From: CAZLMF01 sp964560565 | GTDB lineage: Bacteria; Bacillota; Clostridia; Oscillospirales; Ruminococcaceae | Length of the DNA stretch: 14,968 bases | Direction of reading: 5' to 3' | NCBI GenBank assembly: GCA_964560565.1 | Contig: CAZLMF010000042.1 | Coordinates: 1-14,968 of the forward strand | Shown here: in pieces, positions 8,422 through 14,968 of the stretch | Layout of the letters: every line of letters starts with the position of its first letter | Numbering within the stretch: position 1 is the stretch's first letter | Made by a program: the position numbers and the translations under genes | The notes under the pieces: generated by a model | The model's input: the letters and a program-made list of their open reading frames with translations, nothing else | What the model was told of the DNA's origin: nothing | The model's database searches: none

Positions 8422-9399
8422 TTAGTTCTTGTTCCTATTTGTACACTTTCCAAGCATTGCAGCGCCGATAACTCCTGCATTATTTCCAAGGCTGCAAACC
8501 TCTATCCTTGTTCTATTGGCGGAATCTCTGTTATACACATGCTTTTCCGCCAGTTGCTTTAGGGGTAGTATTAGAGGATCTCCCTCATTGCATATACCCC
8601 CTCCTATGCAAAGAACTTCTGGCTGAAATACGTTTATTGCGTTTGTTATCCCTGTGGCAAGGTACTTCGTATACTTCTCAACCACAAGCCTTCCCGCTTC
8701 ATCACCCATTCGCATCGCCTTAAATGCGGTGCGTGCGCCAACCTTTCCGTCTTCAAGCTCAAGCTTGTGCATAATGCTGTCGGGTACTTGCTTCATCGCA
8801 AAGCGTGTCATTCGTATTAGTCCGCTTGCCGAGGCATAAGCCTCAAAGCAACCCCTTCTGCCGCAGGTACATTCGTACCCGTCAACCTCTATGACGGTAT
8901 GCCCAAACTCGCCTCCTGCAAAGTTATGACCTGAGTAGATGTTTCCGTCAATGATTACGCCGCATCCAACCCCAGTTCCAAGGGTGATGACAATGGCATT
9001 GTTTACGCCCTTTGCAGAGCCTGCTAAAAACTCGCCGTAAGCGGCGGTGTTTGCGTCATTGTCCATGTATATAGGCACATCGTGCTCGTTTAAGTAATGC
9101 TTTAGTAGCTCTGCAATAGGTGCATTGTAAAATTGAAGGTTGTTCGAATACTCAACAACGCCTGTATCGCGATTGATATTCCCAGGGGAGCCTACTCCAA
9201 TCCACTCTAAGTCCTTAATGCTAAGCCCTGCATTGGAAATAGCCTCCAGCGCCGATTTTGTCATATCCTCGGCAATTTCCTCCGCAGGACGAGGACATGC
9301 TGTCTTGACCTTTGCGGTCGCTATTATGTTAAAGTCCTCATCAACTACACCTGAGGCAATATTTGTGCCCCCAAGGTCAATCCCAAGATAATATTTCAT
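8422..9399 (-). CDS. ROK-family sugar kinase, probable glucokinase
   Basis: This cytosolic kinase probably phosphorylates glucose to glucose-6-phosphate with ATP. The 325 residues show the complete ROK architecture: the phosphate loop LGIDLGGTN at the N-terminus, SPGNIN (about 71-76), the catalytic Asp in MDNDANTAAYGE (Asp115), the second phosphate motif LGTGVGCGV (140-148), and the structural zinc motif with His167 followed by CTCGRRGC (Cys177, Cys179, Cys184). A GGGICNEGD adenosine-pocket motif follows near 266-274. It lacks the N-terminal helix-turn-helix of ROK repressors, so it is an enzyme. Exact sugar specificity (glucose, mannose, fructose, N-acetylmannosamine) cannot be read from sequence alone. 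The neighbouring manA fits a hexose kinase. An upstream ATG at 9411 overlaps the GGGGG ribosome binding site, so the start at 9399 was chosen. Confidence 0.9.
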   Translation of the reverse strand: MKYYLGIDLGGTNIASGVVDEDFNIIATAKVKTACPRPAEEIAEDMTKSALEAISNAGLSIKDLEWIGVGSPGNINRDTGVVEYSNNLQFYNAPIAELLKHYLNEHDVPIYMDNDANTAAYGEFLAGSAKGVNNAIVITLGTGVGCGVIIDGNIYSGHNFAGGEFGHTVIEVDGYECTCGRRGCFEAYASASGLIRMTRFAMKQVPDSIMHKLELEDGKVGARTAFKAMRMGDEAGRLVVEKYTKYLATGITNAINVFQPEVLCIGGGICNEGDPLILPLKQLAEKHVYNRDSANRTRIEVCSLGNNAGVIGAAMLGKCTNRNKN

Positions 9400-9404
9400 G
9401 TTAA

Positions 9405-9409
9405 CCCCC
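9405..9409 (-). promoter_or_regulatory. Ribosome binding site that fixes the ROK kinase start
   Basis: A run of five G on the minus strand lies five bases (TTAAC) before the ATG at 9399. The outer in-frame ATG at 9411 shares bases with this G run, which leaves it without any SD of its own. The inner ATG also puts the family-typical LGIDLGGTN within four residues of the N-terminus. Confidence 0.65.
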
Positions 9410-9420
9410 ATTTTTTAAGC

Positions 9421-10395
9421 TTATACGCTTGTCAAAAGGATTTCGCACTCTCCAATGATTTTGTATTCCTCGCTGTGCTCCTGTAAAAGTGCGGGTATAA
9501 AAAGACTTTCTCCCTTTGCGATTTTTACCGCTCCGCCCTTATACACCACCTGTGCATTTCCTGCAATGCATAAAAGTGAGTTAAATGAATTGGAACTTAG
9601 CTTTAGTGCCTTTTCTGTCTTAATTTCAAGCTTTGTGACAGTGAAAAACTCGCAACTTGCAAGCATTGTGCTTGCATTCCCCTCGCAAATGCTAGTTTCG
9701 CCCTGTGCACCAATTGGGCGCTTAGTAGGAGAAAGCGTGGTAACATCCACCGCCTTGTCTATATGTAGCTGTCTGGGCTTGCCATCATCACCCATTCTGC
9801 CGTAGTCGTAAACACGATAAGTTAAGTTTGAGCTTTGCTGAATTTCGGCAATGAGTATTCCTGCGCCAATTGCGTGCAAAGTCCCTGCCTCGATAAATAA
9901 AACGTCACCGGGCTTTACCTTGACGGAATTTGTAAGCTCTAGCAAGGTATTTTCCTTTATCGCATGAGCAAACTCCTCTTTTGATATGTCTTGCGTAAAT
10001 CCGTATATAAGCTGTGCGTCTTTGTCACAGTCAACCACATACCACATTTCCGTCTTGCCAAAGCCGCCCTCGACTTCCCTTGCGTACTCGTCATCAGGAT
10101 GAACTTGTACCGATAGATTGTCCTTTGCATCAATGAGTTTAATGAGTATCGGAAAATCATCGAATTTATCACAATTCTTACCTAAAACCTGTTTGCCACT
10201 TCTTGCAACATAATCCTTAAGGCTCAGTCCATCATGCTCGCCGCCCTCTATGACAGACAATCCGTCATCATGGCAGGATAGCTCCCAGCTTTCAGCCACT
10301 CGCTTTAGGTTGGATTTCTTGCCAAAGTCAGTGGCAAGTCGGTTTCCACCCCATATATAGTCCTTAAATGCAGGACGAAGCTTAAAAACTTGCAT
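9421..10395 (-). CDS. manA: Mannose-6-phosphate isomerase, class I
   Basis: ManA interconverts mannose-6-phosphate and fructose-6-phosphate and is a zinc enzyme of the cupin fold. From the ATG at 10395 it is 324 residues, the normal length of the short Firmicute type. Zinc ligands are visible as Gln97 and His99 in QVHPDDEY, Glu116 in GKTEMWYV, and His174 in EAGTLHAIG; YRVYDYGR (193-200) carries the catalytic Arg. The open frame extends 44 codons farther to a TTG at 10527, but that stretch crosses the promoter, has no SD and resembles no family N-terminus. GGAGGG sits five bases before the ATG at 10395 and the protein then begins MQVFKLRPAFKD, a typical ManA start. It is the first gene of a manA-ROK-ilvD transcription unit, with 21 nt between manA and the kinase gene. 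Confidence 0.95.
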   Translation of the reverse strand: MQVFKLRPAFKDYIWGGNRLATDFGKKSNLKRVAESWELSCHDDGLSVIEGGEHDGLSLKDYVARSGKQVLGKNCDKFDDFPILIKLIDAKDNLSVQVHPDDEYAREVEGGFGKTEMWYVVDCDKDAQLIYGFTQDISKEEFAHAIKENTLLELTNSVKVKPGDVLFIEAGTLHAIGAGILIAEIQQSSNLTYRVYDYGRMGDDGKPRQLHIDKAVDVTTLSPTKRPIGAQGETSICEGNASTMLASCEFFTVTKLEIKTEKALKLSSNSFNSLLCIAGNAQVVYKGGAVKIAKGESLFIPALLQEHSEEYKIIGECEILLTSV

Positions 10396-10400
10396 ATTTG

Positions 10401-10406
10401 CCCTCC
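10401..10406 (-). promoter_or_regulatory. Ribosome binding site that fixes the manA start
   Basis: GGAGGG with spacing CAAAT precedes the ATG at 10395. Together with the promoter whose -10 lies at 10446-10441, it excludes the longer frame opening at 10527, because that start codon would lie upstream of the transcription start. Confidence 0.8.
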
Positions 10407-10440
10407 AAAAGAATTTACATTTTACATTTGTATCTGTTCT

Positions 10441-10469
10441 ATTGTAGCATATTTTATACACTTTGTACA
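10441..10469 (-). promoter_or_regulatory. Promoter of the manA-ROK-ilvD unit
   Basis: On the minus strand TGTACA (10469-10464; four of six matches to TTGACA) lies 17 bases from TACAAT (10446-10441; five of six). A TG one base upstream of the -10 makes it an extended -10 element. Initiation near 10434 gives a leader of about 40 nt before the manA ATG. The upstream sequence is A/T-rich. No operator palindrome is obvious. Confidence 0.65.
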
Positions 10470-10545
10470 TTGTAAGCTGTAATAAATTTATAACAGTAAA
10501 AATAATTAAACTGTCAGAAAGAAACAAATTTCATGGCTTAAACTT

Positions 10546-10576
10546 TAGCCGCATACGGAAAATCCGTATGCGGCTA
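10546..10576 (-). terminator. 14-bp perfect hairpin just after the metallophosphoesterase gene, probable terminator
   Basis: AGCCGCATACGGA (10547-10559) is followed by a three-base loop and its exact reverse complement TCCGTATGCGGCT (10563-10575); one more T-A pair (10546/10576) makes a 14-bp stem. It begins five bases after the stop codon ending at 10582 and precedes the manA promoter, so its position is that of a terminator. However, the downstream side on the minus strand reads AAAGTTTAAG, not a proper U-tract, and the plus-strand side has none either. It may be an inefficient or atypical terminator, or a 3'-end stabilising structure. Confidence 0.55.
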
Positions 10577-10581
10577 TTATG

Positions 10582-11292
10582 CTACTTAATCTTTATATTT
10601 CCACTTTTATCGCGCTTATAGCGCGCGGGGTCAGCCATTATAACATTGTTGAAAACAGAGCAAAACTGCGGTGAAATTCTCTTGTTTAAGTGAAGCTTCC
10701 CAAAAAACCACTGCTTGAAAGTAACGATCTTATTGACCTCACCTAAAAAAGCGCAGGTAATGCTCTGGCTGTCCATATCCATGTTCAGCATCTCATGAAT
10801 TCTCTCAGGCGGTTCATGGGTAACGACAAAATCAACCCTATTATCAACCGTCTGCAAGTTCTTAAAACCTTGCTCAATTTGCTCCTCGGTCGGGCGTTCA
10901 GCCACCCACCAGGTTTCACCCGGCTTGCGCATATCCATATCGTCACTGTGACCGCCGCCAAAAGCAAATACAATCTTGCCGTCGATGTCATACACCTCGC
11001 CACGCATTAGTTGGCGCAGCCTGCCGTACAGCTTGCGGGTTTTACCACCCTTCCACTGCTCAAGCTCATATTCTTCAAGCAAATCGAAATTTTCATGGCA
11101 GCCGTCCACAAATACAACATTGTAGCGTCTTTTACCTATCCACTTTAGCTTGTGTTTTTCTGCCTTTTTACCTGTCCACAAAAAGCCGAAATCGCCGCAT
11201 ATTATAAGCGTATCACCCTTGCGCAACTTGCGCAATGCTGAGTGATTAAAACGCTTTATATCGCCATGCGTATTGCCTGTAACGCAAATCAA
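10582..11292 (-). CDS. Calcineurin-like metallophosphoesterase family protein with altered metal-site motifs
   Basis: The 236-residue protein has the layout of a small calcineurin-like phosphoesterase. The motif order is VTGNTHGD (4-11) for the usual G-D-x-H-G, CGDFG (32-36), DGCHE (63-67) for the usual G-N-H-E, VTHEPP (157-162), and FGKLH (197-201) for the usual G-H-x-H. Asp34, His66, His159 and His201 are in place. The first metal Asp is Asn7, the catalytic Asn is Cys65 and the first His of the last motif is Lys199. Some of these may be normal for its subfamily, which I cannot check. The substrate is unknown. It starts with TTG at 11292, supported by GGAGGAG six bases upstream, because the next in-frame ATG is about 97 codons in. 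It follows the sulfhydrylase gene by 14 nt, so the two are probably co-transcribed, and a hairpin lies just after its stop. Confidence 0.85.
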   Translation of the reverse strand: MICVTGNTHGDIKRFNHSALRKLRKGDTLIICGDFGFLWTGKKAEKHKLKWIGKRRYNVVFVDGCHENFDLLEEYELEQWKGGKTRKLYGRLRQLMRGEVYDIDGKIVFAFGGGHSDDMDMRKPGETWWVAERPTEEQIEQGFKNLQTVDNRVDFVVTHEPPERIHEMLNMDMDSQSITCAFLGEVNKIVTFKQWFFGKLHLNKRISPQFCSVFNNVIMADPARYKRDKSGNIKIK

Positions 11293-11298
11293 TTGCTT

Positions 11299-11305
11299 CT
11301 CCTCC
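11299..11305 (-). promoter_or_regulatory. Ribosome binding site supporting a TTG start codon
   Basis: GGAGGAG is placed six bases before TTG at 11292. No ATG or GTG lies at a usable distance, so it supports the TTG as the initiation codon of the metallophosphoesterase and hence the N-terminal placement of its first metal-site motif. Confidence 0.75.
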
Positions 11306-11306
11306 G

Positions 11307-12587
11307 CTACTTGGTTTTATTTATCGCTTGCTCTAAATCTGCAATAATATCGTCTATATCTTCAATACCTATTGAAAGGCGAACTGTATCCTCTGTTATT
11401 CCTCCATGAGCAAGCTGTTCCTTTGAAAGCTGGCTATGGGTAGTTGTTGCAGGGTGGATAACAAGCGAGCGTACATCGCCGACGTTTGCAACATTTGCAA
11501 AAAGCTCTAGACTGTCAATGAACTTGCGCCCTGCCTCCCTGCCTCCCTTTAGTCCAAATGTGAATACCGAGCCTGCGCCCTTAGGGAGGTACTTCTCAGC
11601 TAGGTCGTAGTAAGGGCTGCTCTTTAGCCCAGGGTAATTTACATAGCTTACATTTTCGTTGTCCTCAAGGTACTTTGCGACCTTCAGCGCATTCTTGCTA
11701 TGCTTTTTCATGCGCAGTGAAAGGGTTTCAATGCCCTGTAAAACAAGGAATGAGTTAAACGGTGATGGGCATGAGCCCAAATCACGCATTGTAAGTACTC
11801 TTAGTCTTGTAATAAACGCAGCAGGCCCTAAATCAGCGAAAACAATGCCATGGTAGCTGACATCCGGTTCGTTATACCTAGGGAAGCGTGGATTGTCCTT
11901 GAAGTTGAAGTTGCCGCTGTCAACGACTAAGCCGCTCATGGAGTTACCATGACCGCCTAAAAACTTAGTGGCACTATGCACCACAAAATCCGCACCAAAC
12001 TCAATTGGTCGGCTTAGGTAAGGGGTGGTAAATGTGTTGTCAACCATAAAAGGAATACCGTATTTATGAGCAACCCCTGCAACTGCCTCTACATCGACAA
12101 CATTTGCATTTGGATTGCCTATCATCTCTGCAAAAAACAGCCTTGTGCGGTCATTTACAGCATTTTCCCACTCGTCAATATTATCGGGGTTTACGAAAGT
12201 AACCTTGACGCCAAGCCTGCCAAGGGTAACACCAAGCAGGTTAATTGCGCCACCATAAATGTTTATGGAGGATACGACCTCGTCCCCTGCCTCGCATAGG
12301 TTTACTATCGTGTTGAAAATCGCCGCATGTCCTGATGAAAACGCAAGCGCTCCCACGCCTCCGTCAAGGGCACTTACCCTTGCCTCCAGCGCGTCATTGG
12401 TGGGGTTAGTAAGGCGTGTATATATATTCCCTGCAGTTTTCAGCTCAAAAAGCTCCTGAGCATGCTGTGAATCGCCAAGCTCGTATGCCGTTGTCTGATA
12501 AATCGGCTGTACAACTGAACCCGTAGTCGGGTCAGCCTGCGCTCCTGCGTGTATCATTTTTGTATCAAAGCCATAGTTCTTGCTCAT
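11307..12587 (-). CDS. O-acetylhomoserine sulfhydrylase-type PLP enzyme (Cys/Met metabolism family)
   Basis: This is a PLP-dependent enzyme of the Cys/Met metabolism family, most likely O-acetylhomoserine (thiol)-lyase, which forms homocysteine from O-acetylhomoserine and sulfide. Its 426 residues match O-acetylhomoserine sulfhydrylases, which exceed the 380-400 of cystathionine synthases and lyases. Visible are the N-terminal FDTKMIHAGAQADPTTG (7-23), YTRLTNPTND (56-65), SSGHAA for cofactor phosphate (84-89), DNTFTTPYL with the pyridine-binding Asp183, SATKFLGGHGN with the Schiff-base Lys208, and VGDVRSLVIHPATTTHSQL (369-387), typical of the sulfhydrylase branch. AAAGGAT lies six bases before the ATG. 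It begins 54 nt after the PBP stop, with no obvious terminator or strong promoter between. No SAM riboswitch or T-box fits in that gap. MetY-type activity is likely, but related lyases cannot be wholly excluded. Confidence 0.9.
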   Translation of the reverse strand: MSKNYGFDTKMIHAGAQADPTTGSVVQPIYQTTAYELGDSQHAQELFELKTAGNIYTRLTNPTNDALEARVSALDGGVGALAFSSGHAAIFNTIVNLCEAGDEVVSSINIYGGAINLLGVTLGRLGVKVTFVNPDNIDEWENAVNDRTRLFFAEMIGNPNANVVDVEAVAGVAHKYGIPFMVDNTFTTPYLSRPIEFGADFVVHSATKFLGGHGNSMSGLVVDSGNFNFKDNPRFPRYNEPDVSYHGIVFADLGPAAFITRLRVLTMRDLGSCPSPFNSFLVLQGIETLSLRMKKHSKNALKVAKYLEDNENVSYVNYPGLKSSPYYDLAEKYLPKGAGSVFTFGLKGGREAGRKFIDSLELFANVANVGDVRSLVIHPATTTHSQLSKEQLAHGGITEDTVRLSIGIEDIDDIIADLEQAINKTK

Positions 12588-12641
12588 TGTAACATCCTTT
12601 CTTAATTACATAAATTTCTATATTTAGTTTACGTTGTTTTA

Positions 12642-14921
12642 TTAATCTGCGTGGCTAAGGGGACATCGCTTAGGCAGGTTTGACGACTTGTAATACCCCA
12701 CCGAGGTGTTGGTACAAGCATCTGTCGCTAAATACCCCGTATCAAGGCAAAATTTACGCTCGACAACTGAAATATCCGGAGTAAATGCCTTTACTTTTCC
12801 TGCATCTGCAATATCGCCAAACACTGCTTTCCACATTCTATCGGTGGAGTAAAAGTCACCAACATTCGCCTCTGTCGGTTCATCAAAACCATACCATAGC
12901 GCAGTTACATACTCAGGAGTCAGAGCAACAATAAGAGAGTCCATAAAGTAGTCCGTCGTACCTGTTTTTGCAACAACTTCAACGTTGTTAAGCTTTGCAT
13001 TCTTAGCCGTTCCGTTAGGCCCCTCGACAACCTGTTGAAGTAAGCGGTTCATTACCCATGCGCTGTCGCTGTTAAGGGAAACTGTTCCAAAGGAGTTATG
13101 CTCAAGCACAACATTGCCAGCAGCGTCTAAAACCTTGCTGTAAGTGCTAGGCTCGTAGTAGTATCCACCGTTTCCAAAAGGCTGGTATGCCGCACAAAGC
13201 TCCACAAGCTTTAAGCCCTTTGTCAAAGTACCTACTGCCATTGGCGCTTTGTCTATATCAGTGTGTCCTGCTCCGTCATTTGCTACTAAGGTTGAAATAT
13301 GAAAATTCTCAGTCATGAATTTATAGCTTGTTTGAGGACCGCCCATTGCGTCCATAATAACTCTTACAGGGATGGTGTTAAGTGAGCGCTGAAGTGCCTC
13401 ATAAACAGGCATATTCCGCTGCGAATACTTACGCGAATAGTTTTGTGGCCAGTCAGTCCCGCTTGCAGTTTTCTCATACGGTGTATCATATATAAGTGTT
13501 GACCATGAAATCAAGTTAAGCTCAATCGCCGGCGCATAAGTCGCAAGAGGCTTTATAGATGAACCGGGGCGTCTTTCCGCCTGTGTAGCACGATTAAAAA
13601 GCCTATCTCCAGTTCTCTCACCGATGCCGCCAACGACAGCCTTGATGTTTCCGCGGTAATCCATAACTATAAATGCGCCCTGCGGCGTTTTCTCTTCACC
13701 CTCAAACCTTGCGGGATTAGTCGAAAATAGAGTCAAGTCCTTATACCTTTCCTCAATTTTATCCTGCATATCAATATCGACATTGGTATAGATTCTATAT
13801 CCGCCTTGGAAAAGATCATTTGTTGCAGCTGAAGTATTTGTCCCCTTCTTTTGCGCCAAATCAGCAATAACTTCATCAATAACCGCATCAATATACCAGT
13901 TGTGAGAAGCCTTAGTTACAGGCTCGGTATCCGCTGCAGTATCAAGGGCATCCTGCTCGGTTGTGTCGGCGGTTTCGGGGTCTGAGGTGTTCTCCTCGTC
14001 AAACTCGTCGCCCTTATCAACCTCATCCGCAAACTTAATATCCTCAGCCAATGCCTCGTTATATTGAGATTTTGTTATTGCGCCGTTATCAAGCATTGCC
14101 GCAAGCACATATTTAAAGCGATTGCGGTTTGTCTCATAATCATAGTAAGGGTCGTTCGCATTAGGGTTTTGTATAACCGCCGTTATGGTTGCGCCCTCCG
14201 CTATTGTGACATCTTTTATGCTCTTGTCAAAGTAGTAATGTGCCGCCGCCTCAACTCCGCATACTGTGCCTCGGTTGAGGGTGACATAGTTCATATACGC
14301 TTCAAGTATATCCGTTTTTGTGTGGTGCTTCTCCATGTTCATTGAACGGAATATTTCTCTTATTTTGCGGGAAACACTAACTTCATTGTCATCTGTGACA
14401 TTCTTTATAAGCTGCTGAGTTATAGTCGAACCACCCTGCTTGCTGCCATAAATGTCAACGAACATATTTACAAACGCACCGAAGGTACGCTTCCAGTCAA
14501 CACCCTCATGGGTGAAAAAGCGTTCATCCTCGGAATACACAAACGCATCTTGAACATGCTTAGGTATATCGGAAATATCAACCCAAATTCGGTTATCCTC
14601 GTTAGATAGCCTCTTTAACTCCACCTGCTCACCTTCGCTATTTTGCCCGTAGATAATGCTGGTATAGCTAAGCTTTAGGTTTTCTAAGTCGACATCAATG
14701 GTATTATCATTTGCAAAGCGCATGATGTAAATTGTAAGGGCAGTTGCCACAATTGAACCTGTGATAACCACTATTAAAAACAACGAAACCAATGTGGTGG
14801 TTATAACCGACAGAGTCTTTTTGACGGGCGTTATCTTCTTACGCCTGCGTTTGCTTGCTGATTTAGTTGTGGTGCTTGTTGATTTTTTGGTATTTTTTAT
14901 TTCATGTTTGTTGTTGGGCAT
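12642..14921 (-). CDS. Class A penicillin-binding protein (bifunctional transglycosylase/transpeptidase, PBP1A type)
   Basis: This membrane-anchored enzyme polymerises lipid II and cross-links the glycan strands. Its 759 residues comprise a Lys/Arg/Thr-rich cytoplasmic tail (1-35), one transmembrane segment (about 36-67), a GT51 transglycosylase domain and a penicillin-binding transpeptidase domain. In GT51 the catalytic Glu131 lies in SEDERFFTHEG, followed by GGSTITQQLIKN (163-174) and the second Glu207 in ILEAYMN. The transpeptidase shows S-x-x-K at Ser454/Lys457, S-x-N at Ser513-Asn515 and K-T-G-T at 652-655, so both activities appear intact. An acidic low-complexity stretch (299-333) sits in the linker between domains. 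The tail has spaced cysteines (725, 736, 753), as often seen in clostridial PBP1A. AAGGAGGAG (14927-14935) lies five bases before the ATG. The promoter is probably beyond the window edge. Confidence 0.96.
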   Translation of the reverse strand: MPNNKHEIKNTKKSTSTTTKSASKRRRKKITPVKKTLSVITTTLVSLFLIVVITGSIVATALTIYIMRFANDNTIDVDLENLKLSYTSIIYGQNSEGEQVELKRLSNEDNRIWVDISDIPKHVQDAFVYSEDERFFTHEGVDWKRTFGAFVNMFVDIYGSKQGGSTITQQLIKNVTDDNEVSVSRKIREIFRSMNMEKHHTKTDILEAYMNYVTLNRGTVCGVEAAAHYYFDKSIKDVTIAEGATITAVIQNPNANDPYYDYETNRNRFKYVLAAMLDNGAITKSQYNEALAEDIKFADEVDKGDEFDEENTSDPETADTTEQDALDTAADTEPVTKASHNWYIDAVIDEVIADLAQKKGTNTSAATNDLFQGGYRIYTNVDIDMQDKIEERYKDLTLFSTNPARFEGEEKTPQGAFIVMDYRGNIKAVVGGIGERTGDRLFNRATQAERRPGSSIKPLATYAPAIELNLISWSTLIYDTPYEKTASGTDWPQNYSRKYSQRNMPVYEALQRSLNTIPVRVIMDAMGGPQTSYKFMTENFHISTLVANDGAGHTDIDKAPMAVGTLTKGLKLVELCAAYQPFGNGGYYYEPSTYSKVLDAAGNVVLEHNSFGTVSLNSDSAWVMNRLLQQVVEGPNGTAKNAKLNNVEVVAKTGTTDYFMDSLIVALTPEYVTALWYGFDEPTEANVGDFYSTDRMWKAVFGDIADAGKVKAFTPDISVVERKFCLDTGYLATDACTNTSVGYYKSSNLPKRCPLSHAD

Positions 14922-14968
14922 TTTAGCTCCTCCTTAAGACAACTACCGCATATAATCGGCTCTAAACT

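Noticed and set aside
8422..9399. ROK-family transcriptional repressor (XylR/NagC type)
   Set aside because: There is no N-terminal helix-turn-helix domain; the protein starts directly with the phosphate loop and has all kinase and zinc motifs.
10396..10527. 44-residue N-terminal extension of ManA starting at a TTG
   Set aside because: It spans the -35/-10 promoter elements, has no SD sequence and is not seen in the family. The ATG at 10395 has GGAGGG at ideal spacing.
12588..12641. Possible SAM riboswitch or T-box upstream of the sulfhydrylase gene
   Set aside because: The gap is only 54 nt and A/T-rich, too short for either structure, and no conserved motif is visible.

Overview
The window is a dense run of housekeeping metabolic genes, every one of them on the minus strand (transcribed from high to low coordinates). 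Strong GGAGG-type ribosome binding sites, occasional TTG start codons, a class A penicillin-binding protein of the Gram-positive type and the pyrC-pyrF-carA-carB order all point to a low-to-moderate-GC Firmicute. A gut-type anaerobic clostridium (Ruminococcaceae/Oscillospiraceae-like) is the best guess. That placement is inferred from gene content and sequence style, not from a marker gene.

Layout in the direction of transcription. (1) 14921-12642 encodes a bifunctional class A PBP that builds peptidoglycan. (2) 12587-11307 encodes a PLP-dependent O-acetylhomoserine sulfhydrylase-type enzyme (methionine/cysteine sulfur metabolism). It is followed 14 nt later by a TTG-initiated small metallophosphoesterase (11292-10582) whose metal-site motifs are altered. 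A 14-bp hairpin follows that gene closely. (3) A new promoter at about 10469-10441 starts a sugar-phosphate/branched-chain amino acid group: manA (10395-9421), a ROK-family glucokinase (9399-8422) and ilvD (8388-6736). (4) A near-consensus promoter at 6709-6681 drives the pyrimidine operon pyrC (6649-5366), pyrF (5347-4430), carA (4382-3270) and carB (3270-79), plus the first codons of another gene that runs off the low-coordinate end.

Together the pyr genes supply carbamoyl phosphate (CarAB), dihydroorotate formation (PyrC) and the final UMP-forming decarboxylation (PyrF). pyrB, pyrD/pyrK and pyrE are not in this window and would have to lie elsewhere, perhaps just past position 1. ManA and the ROK kinase form a natural pair feeding hexoses into fructose-6-phosphate/glucose-6-phosphate.

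I saw no tRNA, rRNA, CRISPR array, insertion sequence, phage gene, toxin-antitoxin pair or riboswitch, and there is no gene-free stretch longer than about 190 bases. I looked for an undescribed system and did not find one. What merits a second look is modest: the metallophosphoesterase with replaced metal ligands, the acidic linker in the PBP, the leader-less pyr promoter, the unidentified start of a gene after carB, and several start codons that the ribosome binding sites move inward.
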